Assembly (NCBI GenBank): GCA_036387255.1
Contig: DASVUC010000046.1
Location: 1-13,569 of the forward strand
Length of the DNA stretch: 13,569 nt
DNA from: DASVUC01 sp036387255
GTDB taxonomy: Bacteria; Planctomycetota; Phycisphaerae; Tepidisphaerales; Tepidisphaeraceae
Reading direction: 5' to 3'
Each line of letters starts with the position of its first letter. Position 1 is the first letter of the stretch. The position numbers and the translations under genes were made by a program. Below, one piece after another: positions 1 to 6,596 of this stretch. The notes beneath the pieces are model-generated. The model was not told where the DNA came from. It worked only from the letters and a program-made list of their open reading frames with translations, and did no database searches.

Positions 1-35
1 CCATCAGCGGCTTCCGCCGAGGCAAGGGGCCGCGC

Positions 36-914
36 GTGCGCCGCGCGATGCCCTCACCTGATGCTGCCATCGCCATCTTCGCGCTCTCCCTGCTCCTCAA
101 CTTCTACATCACGCCCAGCTTCGGCCGCTGGAACCTCATTCCGCTCCTCGCCGTCGTCGAGATTTTTCTCGTCGCCGCGCCGGCGATCCTGCTCGCCTGG
201 CTGGCGCGCTATCGCTGGCGCGACACCTTCAGCCTTCGCTGGCCTGGCGCGATGATGATGCTCGCGGGCTTGCTGGTCGGACTGGGCGTCGTCCCGTTCG
301 CTCAGCTCTTTTTCTCCCTTCAGTCCCAGGTTTTCCATACGCCTGCCGACTACGTGAAGAACACGATGTCGATCTTTATGCAGCCGCTTCAGGCGCACCC
401 GATTCTCGTGCCGCTCCTCGCCGGGGTCTTGGCGGGCGTATGCGAAGAGCTGCTCTACCGCGGCCCGATCCAGACCGGCTTGCTCAAGCGGATGCCCATC
501 GCCGCTGTCCTGATCCTCGGCGGCATTCTTTTCGCCGCCGCCCATCTTGATCTCTACGGCTTCGCCGTCCGCGCGCTGCTCGGTATCGTCCTGGGCTGGC
601 TCGTCATCCGCACCCGCTCCATCTACCCGGCCATGCTTGCCCACGGCATCTACGACACCGCCCAGCTCCTCGGCCTCGCCCATGCCGTTCACACTTACGG
701 CCCGGACAAAGTCATCGAAATGGCGACGAACACGCGCGGCATCGACTGGCAGCCAATCCAGCTCGCCATTGGCGCTGTCCTGCTCGCGGGGGCATGGATC
801 ATCTTCCGCAAGTCCGCACCCATCGTCGCCGCGGACGCAGCAACTTCTTCAACGTTCACCCCGCCGGCGCCGCGTCTTTCCATTGTCACTTCCCCCGAAG
901 ATGCTTTAAGATGA
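36..914 (+). CDS. CPBP-family intramembrane metalloprotease (5' end uncertain)
   Basis: Multi-spanning membrane protein of the CPBP (CAAX protease and bacteriocin-processing, Abi) family, a group of intramembrane zinc proteases. Motif 1 is visible as EELLYRG (residues 137-143, the EExxxR signature), motif 2 as FAAAH with H170, and motif 3 as LAHGIYD with H203 and D207, so the expected catalytic and metal residues are present. Hydrophobic helices lie at about 8-25, 35-55, 72-95, 122-136, 153-170, 177-192 and 243-257. The last 35 residues are an Ala/Pro/Thr-rich tail. The frame is open to the left edge: 11 more codons precede the GTG at 36 without a stop. The true start may be GTG 36, ATG 48 or outside the window, and a larger fusion (for example with an ABC-2 permease, known for CPBP proteins) cannot be excluded. 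The substrate is unknown. Confidence 0.85.
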   Translation: MRRAMPSPDAAIAIFALSLLLNFYITPSFGRWNLIPLLAVVEIFLVAAPAILLAWLARYRWRDTFSLRWPGAMMMLAGLLVGLGVVPFAQLFFSLQSQVFHTPADYVKNTMSIFMQPLQAHPILVPLLAGVLAGVCEELLYRGPIQTGLLKRMPIAAVLILGGILFAAAHLDLYGFAVRALLGIVLGWLVIRTRSIYPAMLAHGIYDTAQLLGLAHAVHTYGPDKVIEMATNTRGIDWQPIQLAIGAVLLAGAWIIFRKSAPIVAADAATSSTFTPPAPRLSIVTSPEDALR

Positions 915-966
915 TCCAAGAGCCGGCGCGAGTCGGCACGTTCGTACACGTCTTGGCGAGGCGAAT

Positions 967-1455
967 GTGGTGTCGGGATATCAAACCCGTCAATTTCCGC
1001 CGTTGCCGCAGATCGGACAGCCTGAAAGCTATTATGCGCGTCAGGCGCATCAGGCGGAGCGGGTCGGCGACCGTCACGCCAAGGAAGCCAGCAAGGTGGG
1101 GCAGTACGTCACGCTCGCCGTCGACCCGCGCCTCAGCTGGGATGAAAAGCTCAAGTATTTCAACCATGCCCTGAAGCGCCATTGCGTCCCTCCTCCCTTG
1201 CCCGACGATGACGTGTGGATGTTCTACCGGTCGCTCGCTGACTTGGTGCGCCGCTACGCCGGGCAGGAAGCCCTGCGCCTCGCGTCGCAGGAGGACGATC
1301 TCTACGCCGCCCGTCTGGCGATGGGCCAGACCCGCGAGAAGATCGAGAACGAAGCCGAGGAATTCTTCGCCAAGCTCGTCCCGTCGGAGTGTCCCGATTG
1401 GCTGAACGAAGAAGATTATTCGCAGCTGAAGCTGATCCGCGATCAGTGGATTTAA
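967..1455 (+). CDS. Hypothetical soluble protein, 162 aa
   Basis: I do not recognise this protein. It starts with tandem GTG codons at 967 and 970, preceded by a weak GAGG at 958-961; an in-frame stop at 907 leaves no ATG start further upstream. It is hydrophilic, with no signal peptide or membrane segment. The first 35 residues are rich in Gln, Tyr and Pro, and the rest looks mostly helical (DEKLKYFNHALKRH, LADLVRRYAGQEALRLA, TREKIENEAEEFFAKL). No Cys pair, metal site or nucleotide-binding motif stands out. It lies 52 bp after the CPBP gene on the same strand and 31 bp before the BNR_4 gene, so co-transcription is possible. Codon use matches its neighbours, and the shadow frames make no better protein, so it is probably real. 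Confidence 0.7.
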   Translation: MVSGYQTRQFPPLPQIGQPESYYARQAHQAERVGDRHAKEASKVGQYVTLAVDPRLSWDEKLKYFNHALKRHCVPPPLPDDDVWMFYRSLADLVRRYAGQEALRLASQEDDLYAARLAMGQTREKIENEAEEFFAKLVPSECPDWLNEEDYSQLKLIRDQWI

Positions 1456-1486
1456 GCGCACTGCGGTGTGCGGGGGTAATAACATT

Positions 1487-2806
1487 ATGCAGAAGTTGCT
1501 GGTTGCGCTGATCGTCTTGTTGAGTGCTGCGGGTGTGCGCGCCTCGGAGCCTCGAGTGGCGGAGGTGGTGGAGGTCGATCGGGTCTGGTCGGGGCATTCC
1601 GTGGGGTTTGCGCTGCTCACTCAGGTGAAGACGCAGTACGTTGCTTACTTCGACGCCGAGCGGCGAATGATCGTGGCGTCGCGCGAGCTCGGGAAGCGCG
1701 AGTGGGTAAAGAAGGATCTCGGTCAGAAGATCGGCTGGGACTCGCACAACTACATCACGATGGCGATTGACGACGCAGGGCAGTTGCACGTTTCGGGCAA
1801 CATGCACGCCAATCCGATGCTGTACTTCGTCACCACGGAGCCCGGGGATGTGACTTCGCTGACGCGCGTCGAAAAGTTGGTGGGCAGCGAGGAGACGCGG
1901 TGCACGTATCCGGTGTTCATGAAAGGCGCCAGCGGCCAATTCATCTTCACCTACCGCTCGGGCGGCAGCGGAAACGGCAATCAGATTTACAACATCTATG
2001 ACTCGAAGACGAAGATCTGGCGGCGACTCACCGATGCGCCGCTGACGGATGGGCAAGGGAAGATGAACGCCTACTTCGGCGGGCCCACCAAAGGACCGGA
2101 CGGCTTCTTCCATCTCTGCTGGGTGTGGCGCGACACCGGCGACTGCGCGACCAATCACGATCTCTCCTACGCCCGCTCGAAAGATCTCGTGCACTGGGAG
2201 AACGGGCAGGGAGAGCCTCTCAGCCTCCCGATCAAGCTGGGCGACGACGTCATTGTCGATCCTGTGCCGGCGGGTGGCGGCATCATCAACGGCAACACGA
2301 AGATCGGCTTCGACCGCCAGAAACGCGTGATCGTCAGCTATCACAAGTTCGACCCCTCCGGCAACACGCAGCTCTACAACGCGCGGCTCGAGAACGGCGC
2401 CTGGAAGATCTACCAGGCCAGCGACTGGGACTACCGCTGGGCATTCTCCGGCGGCGGATCGATTGTCTTCGAAGTTCGGGTCGGCAACGTCAGCGTCGCG
2501 CGGGGCGGCACCCTGGTCCAGACCTACCAGCACGCCAAGCTCGGCTCGGGCGCCTGGAAGCTGGACGAGGCGACACTCAGGCCCATCGGCACCTTTCAAC
2601 CCGAACGTGATCGGCCGCGGGAACTGGATCGTGTCGAATCCGATTTTCCCGGCATGAGCGTGCGCTGGGCGGGCGACTCGGGCAAAACCAGCGGCGCTCG
2701 CCATTTCCTTCGCTGGGAAACCCTCGGCCCCAATCGCGATCGGCCGAGATCGGGCGATCTGCCGGAGCCGAGCGTGCTGCGCGTTTACCGCATCGAAAGT
2801 CGCTGA
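1487..2806 (+). CDS. Secreted BNR_4-family beta-propeller protein (putative polysaccharide lyase or glycosidase)
   Basis: A 439-aa exported protein. It begins with a Sec signal peptide (MQKLLVALIVLLSAAGVRAS); ATG 1487 is preferred over GTG 1466 because the hydrophobic leader starts there and a G-run lies about 10 bases upstream. The body matches the BNR_4 type of seven-bladed propeller: DSHNYITMAID (85-95), HVSGNMHANP (101-110), FTYRSGG (154-160), RDTGDCATNHDLSYARS (215-231), and a C-terminal RHFLRWETLGPNRDRPR block (405-421). This fold is shared by ulvan lyases PL24/PL25 and by the GH145/PL42 enzymes acting on rhamnose-glucuronate linkages. Two conserved-looking His (87 and 107) sit where such lyases carry catalytic His, but I cannot assign a CAZy family or substrate. 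Three sulfatases on the other strand make a sulfated polysaccharide a reasonable guess. Confidence 0.8.
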   Translation: MQKLLVALIVLLSAAGVRASEPRVAEVVEVDRVWSGHSVGFALLTQVKTQYVAYFDAERRMIVASRELGKREWVKKDLGQKIGWDSHNYITMAIDDAGQLHVSGNMHANPMLYFVTTEPGDVTSLTRVEKLVGSEETRCTYPVFMKGASGQFIFTYRSGGSGNGNQIYNIYDSKTKIWRRLTDAPLTDGQGKMNAYFGGPTKGPDGFFHLCWVWRDTGDCATNHDLSYARSKDLVHWENGQGEPLSLPIKLGDDVIVDPVPAGGGIINGNTKIGFDRQKRVIVSYHKFDPSGNTQLYNARLENGAWKIYQASDWDYRWAFSGGGSIVFEVRVGNVSVARGGTLVQTYQHAKLGSGAWKLDEATLRPIGTFQPERDRPRELDRVESDFPGMSVRWAGDSGKTSGARHFLRWETLGPNRDRPRSGDLPEPSVLRVYRIESR

Positions 2807-3010
2807 AATCCTGCCTCCCCCTTCGTCGACCGCATGAGATTCTTCCGCACCCATTCGCGGATCTGTTTCACCCAACCGCCTTCCTCCATCTTGAAGCTGC
2901 GTCTGACGAACAGCTCCACCAGAGAGTTCCACCTCGATGACCAGATCCGGCGGCGGGTCCCGGCAAAGGTCAACGGCGTGATTTCCGCCGAGTGGGTGCG
3001 GCGGCGATTG
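2785..3010 (-). pseudogene. Remnant of a Uma2-family (DUF820) nuclease gene
   Basis: This stretch between the BNR_4 gene and the ATPase gene holds no intact gene, but two frames carry pieces of one family. Reading on the - strand, the frame at about 2959-2927 gives DPPPDLVIEVE, the hallmark PD-(D/E)xK-type segment of Uma2/DUF820 putative endonucleases, preceded by HAVDLCR. The next frame at about 2922-2839 gives LVELFVRRSFKMEEGG followed by WVKQIREWVRKN, which resembles the usual Uma2 C-terminus. In an intact protein some 80 residues separate these pieces; here they nearly touch and are out of frame, implying an internal deletion plus frameshift. The N-terminal half is missing, and the neighbouring ATPase stop codon lies just upstream. 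The assignment rests on remembered family motifs, so it is moderate. Confidence 0.45.
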
Positions 3011-3814
3011 TCATGATGACATTGTACCTCTCTGCAGAGCCTCTCCTCCGGCGGCTTCGATGGTGCCTTCTTCAATCTTCAGATCTGCGCGGTTTTGGAT
3101 CTTGTCGACCAGCCCGTCGCGGACCCAGAGAATCCGGTCGCTGACGGCAAGCATCTTGTGATCGTGGGTGGCGCTGATGATGGTGACGCCTTTTTCTTTG
3201 TTGAGGTTGCGGAGGAGTTCGATGATCAGTTTTCCGGTTTGGAGGTCGAGGTTCCCCGTCGGTTCGTCAGCGAGGATGATGGCCGGGTCGTTGGCAAAGG
3301 CGCGGGCGATGGCGACGCGCTGCTGCTGGCCGCCGGACATTTCCGCAGGACGGTTGAACAGGCGGTGGCCCAGCTCAACGCGCTTGAGGATCTCGGCCGC
3401 TTTGTCTTGAGCCTCGTCCGTCTTCAGGCCGGCCATGATCATGGGAAACATGACGTTCTCGAGTGCGGTCTGAGTGGGCAGCAGATTGAACGTTTGGAAG
3501 ATGTAGCCGATCTTGTGGCAGCGCATCCAGGCGAGCTCGTAGGCGTCGAGCTGGGCGATGTCGACTTCATCGATGTAGACCTTGCCGGAGCTGGGGCGAT
3601 CGAGCCCGCCGATCATGTTGAAGAGGGTGGACTTGCCGGAGCCGGAGGGGCCCATGATGGAGATGTATTCGCGGCGAGCGATGGAGATGGAGACGCCGCG
3701 GAGGGCGTGAACTTCGTCGGTGCCCATCTTGTAGGTGCGCTTCACGTCCAGCGTGCGGACGGTGTGCTCGGCAAGGGTGGTTGGGGAAGGCGTAGCGGCG
3801 GTCGGGTCGATCAC
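3011..3814 (-). CDS. ABC transporter ATP-binding protein (LolD/MacB type)
   Basis: A 267-aa cytoplasmic ATPase of the MacB/LolD/FtsE-like branch that powers FtsX-fold permeases. All motifs are intact: Walker A GPSGSGKS (55-62), Q-loop Q107 in YIFQTFNLLP, signature MSGGQQQRVAIARA (159-172), Walker B AIILADEPTGNLD with catalytic E184, and H-loop H217 in SATHDH. Start GTG 3814 is the only sensible initiator before the first strand; it has no strong ribosome binding site. A short extension of about 35 residues (KIEEGTIEAAGGEA and so on) follows the usual domain end. It lies 153 bp downstream of the permease gene on the same strand, so the two most likely assemble as one exporter. The gap holds a palindromic repeat, so transcription may be partly uncoupled. 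Substrate unknown; lipoprotein, peptide or small-molecule export are options. Confidence 0.92.
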   Translation of the reverse strand: MIDPTAATPSPTTLAEHTVRTLDVKRTYKMGTDEVHALRGVSISIARREYISIMGPSGSGKSTLFNMIGGLDRPSSGKVYIDEVDIAQLDAYELAWMRCHKIGYIFQTFNLLPTQTALENVMFPMIMAGLKTDEAQDKAAEILKRVELGHRLFNRPAEMSGGQQQRVAIARAFANDPAIILADEPTGNLDLQTGKLIIELLRNLNKEKGVTIISATHDHKMLAVSDRILWVRDGLVDKIQNRADLKIEEGTIEAAGGEALQRGTMSS

Positions 3815-3920
3815 GGAAGTATTATGAGGAAAAGGTTGGGAGGGTAAAAATGGGCTGGATTGTTTTGAGGAGGTTTCGGCTAGAAGAGGCGGAGGTAACG
3901 GTAGAGGAAGAGTGGACGGG

Positions 3921-3955
3921 AGATACCCTCAGCCCTGCCCTCTCCCGGGGTATCT
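3921..3955. repeat. Palindromic repeat with 8-bp perfect arms
   Basis: AGATACCC (3921-3928) and GGGTATCT (3948-3955) are perfect inverted arms around a 19-base pyrimidine-rich loop, CAGCCCTGCCCTCTCCC plus flanks. Read on the + strand, the region encodes the artefactual peptide LSPALSR, which I recall as typical of dispersed 'CCCTCTCCC' intergenic repeats in many bacterial genomes. It fills the 153-bp gap between permease and ATPase genes and, as RNA, could form a hairpin between them. There is no U-run, so it is not an evident intrinsic terminator. Confidence 0.55.
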
Positions 3956-3967
3956 GGAGGGGGAGGT

Positions 3968-4666
3968 TCAAGTCTCCACCCGCATGGCTTCAATGGGCTG
4001 CATTTTGGCGGCTTGCCAGGCGGGGTAAAGGGCGCCGGCGATGGTGAGGGTGATGCCAATTGCGAAGCAGAGGGCGACGCCGGTGAGAAGATCGTGGATG
4101 GGGATGAGCTGGAGGGCGATGGGGCCGTAGGTGTAGAGCTGGGCGAGGAGGGAGAGGGCGAGGCCGAGGAGGATTCCGATGACGGTTCCGACGAGGCCTT
4201 GGAAGAGGGACTCGATCAGGAACAGCTTGATGATGAAGCTGTCGAGTGCGCCCAGGCACTTCATGGTGCCGATTTCGCGGAAGCGTTCGGTGACGCTCAT
4301 GAGCATGGCGTTGAGGATGCCGACGAAAGCGACGAGCAGCGCGAGGGAGACGAGCCAGCGCGTTTGCAGTCCGGAGGATTGAATTTCATCGGGGGTGGTG
4401 GGGACGCCGTTGGATTTGAGCCTGGCGGCGAGTTGCTGGCGCGGGCGGAGATCTTCGACGGACGCGCCGAGAGGTCTTGTGCTGGCGTAGTTGCGGAGGG
4501 AATGGGTGATGGCGCCCTGGCTGAGGATGGCCATGAGGAACGCGAGGGCAAGGACAATACCGCTGGTGACGAGGATGGATCGGCCAAGGCGCAGGCGGAG
4601 TGACTTCCATGCGATTCCGATCGCCTGAGACGTGGGGAGGGAGGTTTGGCGGTGGATGGAAGGCAT
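3968..4666 (-). CDS. Compact FtsX/MacB-like ABC transporter permease
   Basis: A 232-aa inner-membrane permease with four predicted helices: about 30-49, 105-124, 147-174 and 192-214. The FtsX domain is clear from MSVTERFREIGTMKCLGA (123-140), the long GLVGTVIGILLGLAL helix and the C-terminal YPAWQAAKMQPIEAMRVE. Usual MacB, LolC or LolE permeases are about 400 aa, with some 200 periplasmic residues between helices 1 and 2. Here only about 55 residues (50-104) fill that loop, so the extracytoplasmic domain is almost absent. Start ATG 4666 (MPSIHRQT) is preferred over an upstream GTG at 4726 because the extra residues are not helix-forming and overlap repeat-like DNA. It is followed by its ATPase gene and preceded by the PqqD-like gene. 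No membrane-fusion partner is seen in the window. Confidence 0.85.
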   Translation of the reverse strand: MPSIHRQTSLPTSQAIGIAWKSLRLRLGRSILVTSGIVLALAFLMAILSQGAITHSLRNYASTRPLGASVEDLRPRQQLAARLKSNGVPTTPDEIQSSGLQTRWLVSLALLVAFVGILNAMLMSVTERFREIGTMKCLGALDSFIIKLFLIESLFQGLVGTVIGILLGLALSLLAQLYTYGPIALQLIPIHDLLTGVALCFAIGITLTIAGALYPAWQAAKMQPIEAMRVET

Positions 4667-4733
4667 CAGTCCATTAGAGGTGAGGCGGGGATGTTGCTTA
4701 GAGGAAGTCCTACTTTGGTCGCACACGACACGT

Positions 4734-4790
4734 CCAGAAGGCCCAAGCTACGGGGAAAGGAATGCGCGGGCGAGACGCCCATGCCACGCG
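4734..4790. repeat. Two degenerate dispersed-repeat units
   Basis: The 129-bp gap between the PqqD-like and permease genes contains two related units in direct orientation, AGGCCCAAGCTACG (4739-4752) and ACGCCCATGCCACG (4775-4788), which match at 11 of 14 positions. The second lies within a 25-base block (4766-4790) matching 20 of 25 positions of 10751-10775, the right arm region of the hairpin next to the first sulfatase gene. All five differences are transitions, and both copies keep a GGGC-N5-GCCC mini-hairpin. This looks like a dispersed intergenic repeat family of this genome. Confidence 0.5.
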
Positions 4791-4795
4791 ATGCG

Positions 4796-5224
4796 CTAAA
4801 CGCTTTGGGACTTGGTGACTTTCATTCGGATGAGTCCTTTTTTGGCCAAGGTGTGGAGGAACTGGACCGTCGCGACTTCGGCTTCTCTTAAGTTCAAATT
4901 GTAGTGGGTGGAGAGTTTTTGGATGAGGTGGCGCACGGGGGTTTGCCCGTCGCAGTGGGTCCAGACGAAGAGGCCGAGATGATCAAGCTCGAAAATTTTG
5001 GTGGAGGGGGAGGGGTTTGGGAGCAGCAGGCGCGCGAGGCGCATGAGCGGTGCTCGGAGGTTCCGCGCGGTCGTTGACTGCGGGCTATTGCGGGTGGGAT
5101 GGAGGGGCACGGTCAGGCGCCAGGTGGTTTCGCTGTGCTGGGTGAGCTGGTGCGGCGCGAGCTGGATGGGCTTCGAATCCAGCATCTGGGTCTTGCTGAA
5201 CTTGGGAGCAGCGCTGCGAAACAT
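4796..5224 (-). CDS. PqqD-family protein
   Basis: A 142-aa soluble protein whose second half carries the PqqD-type winged-helix fold: FELDHLGLFVWTHCDG (78-93), then QTPVRHLIQKLSTHYNL and REAEVATVQFLHTLAKKGLI (113-132). PqqD-type domains are the peptide-binding 'RiPP recognition element' used by PqqE and many radical-SAM or cyclodehydratase partners, but many stand-alone homologues have no known peptide. The N-terminal 70 residues are basic and include WRLTVPL and MRLARLLLPNPSP. I chose ATG 5224 because upstream codons in the frame belong to the opposite-strand sulfite oxidase gene. No clear Shine-Dalgarno is seen. It heads a same-strand series with the permease and ATPase, 129 bp from the former. 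No radical-SAM enzyme or precursor peptide was recognised, so a PQQ role is unlikely. Confidence 0.7.
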   Translation of the reverse strand: MFRSAAPKFSKTQMLDSKPIQLAPHQLTQHSETTWRLTVPLHPTRNSPQSTTARNLRAPLMRLARLLLPNPSPSTKIFELDHLGLFVWTHCDGQTPVRHLIQKLSTHYNLNLREAEVATVQFLHTLAKKGLIRMKVTKSQSV

Positions 5225-5234
5225 GTCGCTTAGC

Positions 5235-5263
5235 TTACGCGGGAAGTGCGTGTTGGATATAGT
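5235..5263 (+). promoter_or_regulatory. Possible promoter for the sulfite oxidase-cytochrome unit
   Basis: The 99-bp divergent gap (5225-5323) must hold the promoters of both the PqqD-like gene and the sulfite oxidase unit. On the + strand TATAGT (5258-5263) matches five of six bases of a sigma-70 -10 box, with a weak TTACGC (5235-5240) 17 bases upstream. The -35 match is poor and no operator palindrome was recognised. Confidence 0.25.
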
Positions 5264-5311
5264 GTCGCGGCTTCCCAGGAAAACGATCAAGAAAAGCCCG
5301 CGAAGACAAAC

Positions 5312-5317
5312 GAGGAG
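5312..5317 (+). promoter_or_regulatory. Shine-Dalgarno that decides the sulfite oxidase start
   Basis: GAGGAG lies 6 bases before ATG 5324 and directly supports that start over the in-frame GTG at 5246, which would add 26 polar residues before the Tat signal. Confidence 0.7.
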
Positions 5318-5323
5318 CTTGCG

Positions 5324-6586
5324 ATGCGAGAGAGGCAAACGATTGCGGAGTTGCTGCGGGATGCGGATGGCGCCTTGGATCGGCGGCGGTTCTTGAAGCT
5401 GGCGGCGGCGGTCGGCGCTGGGTCGCTGGTTCCCTGGCGCGCGCTGGGTGGATGGGGTGAGAGCGCAGCGTCCGCGCAGGAGATCGTTCAGAAGGCGCCG
5501 ATGCAGATGGCGCGGTTTCCGGAAAAGACAGATTTGATTTTGCTGACGGATCGGCCGCCGCAGCTTGAGACGCCGCTGAAGTACTTTCAGAAGGACCTCA
5601 CGCCGAACGATGCGTTCTTCGTACGGTGGCATTTGGCTGGGATTCCCACGAGCGTGGATTTGTCCACATTTCGGCTGGAGCTTGGCGGCCACGTGGAGAA
5701 GCCGCTGAGCTTCTCCGTGGATGAGCTGAAGCAGAAATTTGAGCCGGTGTCGGTAATCTCGGTGGCGCAGTGCTCGGGAAATTCCCGCGCCTACTTCACG
5801 CCGCGCGTGATGGGCGGGCAGTGGGGGCACGGTGCGGTAGGCAATGCGAAGTGGACAGGCGTGCGGTTGAGCGATCTGCTCAAGGCGGCGGGGATGAAGA
5901 GCGGCGCCGTGGATGTGAGCTTCGCGGGGCTCGATGAGCCGCCGCTGACGGAGACGCCGAAGTTCGTCAAGTCGCTGGATGTGGCCAAGGCGCAGGAGCC
6001 GCACATCATCGTGGCGTATGCAATGAACGACGCGGACATGCCGATGCTGAACGGGTTTCCGCTACGGCTGATTGTGCCGGGATGGTTCGCCACGTACTGG
6101 ATGAAAATGCTGAACCGCATCACGGTGCTGGACAAGAAGTTTAGCGGGTTCTGGATGGACAAGGCGTATCGGATTCCGAAGAACGCGGAGGGGAATGAGG
6201 ATCCGAAGGATTTGGCGAAGGAGACGGTGCCGATCACCAGGTTCACGGTGCGCTCCATCCTGGTGAAACCGGAGCCGGCGGAAAAGATTTCCGCGGGAGA
6301 GGCGTACGAGGTTCAAGGGGTGGCGATGGACAGCGGAAAGGGAATCACGCGGGTTGAGGTGTCCACGGATGGGGGGAAAACGTGGGGCGATGCGAAGCTG
6401 GATGCGGAGCTCGGCAAGTACAGCTGGCGGCGGTTTCGCATGGACTGGAAGCCAACGGAGAAAGGGAGCTATCGCATCCTGTCGAAGGCGACGAATGCGG
6501 CCGGAGAAACGCAGGTGCAGCAGCTGTGGAATCGCAGCGGGTATCAGCGCAATGTCGTTGAACAGGTCGAAGTGAACGTGGCGTAA
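5324..6586 (+). CDS. Tat-exported molybdopterin sulfite oxidase homologue (SorA-type)
   Basis: A 420-aa periplasmic oxidoreductase of the sulfite oxidase family, which oxidises sulfite to sulfate and passes electrons to cytochrome c. A twin-arginine leader is present: DRRRFLK (19-25) followed by LAAAVGAGSLV. The Oxidored_molyb domain spans about 80-275, with the molybdenum-ligating Cys as C150 in VAQCSGNSR, then GNAKWTGVRLSDLL (173-186) and GFPLRLIVPGWFATYW (244-259), the typical cofactor-pocket segments. The Mo-co dimerisation domain follows at about 300-418 (TRFTVRSIL, VEVSTDGGKTW, YRILSKATNAAGETQ). There is no fused heme domain, so an external acceptor is needed; the gene ends 10 bp before a cytochrome c gene, its likely partner. 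This arrangement fits SorAB rather than the YedY/MsrP pair, but sulfite as substrate is inferred from family and context, and related proteins can act on other substrates. Confidence 0.88.
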   Translation: MRERQTIAELLRDADGALDRRRFLKLAAAVGAGSLVPWRALGGWGESAASAQEIVQKAPMQMARFPEKTDLILLTDRPPQLETPLKYFQKDLTPNDAFFVRWHLAGIPTSVDLSTFRLELGGHVEKPLSFSVDELKQKFEPVSVISVAQCSGNSRAYFTPRVMGGQWGHGAVGNAKWTGVRLSDLLKAAGMKSGAVDVSFAGLDEPPLTETPKFVKSLDVAKAQEPHIIVAYAMNDADMPMLNGFPLRLIVPGWFATYWMKMLNRITVLDKKFSGFWMDKAYRIPKNAEGNEDPKDLAKETVPITRFTVRSILVKPEPAEKISAGEAYEVQGVAMDSGKGITRVEVSTDGGKTWGDAKLDAELGKYSWRRFRMDWKPTEKGSYRILSKATNAAGETQVQQLWNRSGYQRNVVEQVEVNVA

Positions 6587-6596
6587 GGAGATTGGG

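Noticed and set aside
1160..2932. 590-codon open frame on the - strand opposite the BNR_4 gene and the hypothetical gene
   Set aside because: Composition is the Arg/Ala/Val-rich pattern of a GC-rich antisense shadow; the + strand proteins have a signal peptide and family motifs. Only its first few codons touch the Uma2 remnant.
3095..3847. 250-codon open frame on the + strand
   Set aside because: It is the antisense of the ATPase gene, whose Walker and signature motifs are intact; the Asp/Gly/Val-rich translation is typical of a shadow.
3850..4047. 65-codon + strand frame including LSPALSR
   Set aside because: It is the translation of a palindromic repeat and the antisense of the permease 3' end, not a gene.
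5225..6004. Upstream extension of the PqqD-like frame on the - strand
   Set aside because: It is antisense to the sulfite oxidase gene and is Arg/His/Leu-rich; the PqqD-like protein can start at ATG 5224.
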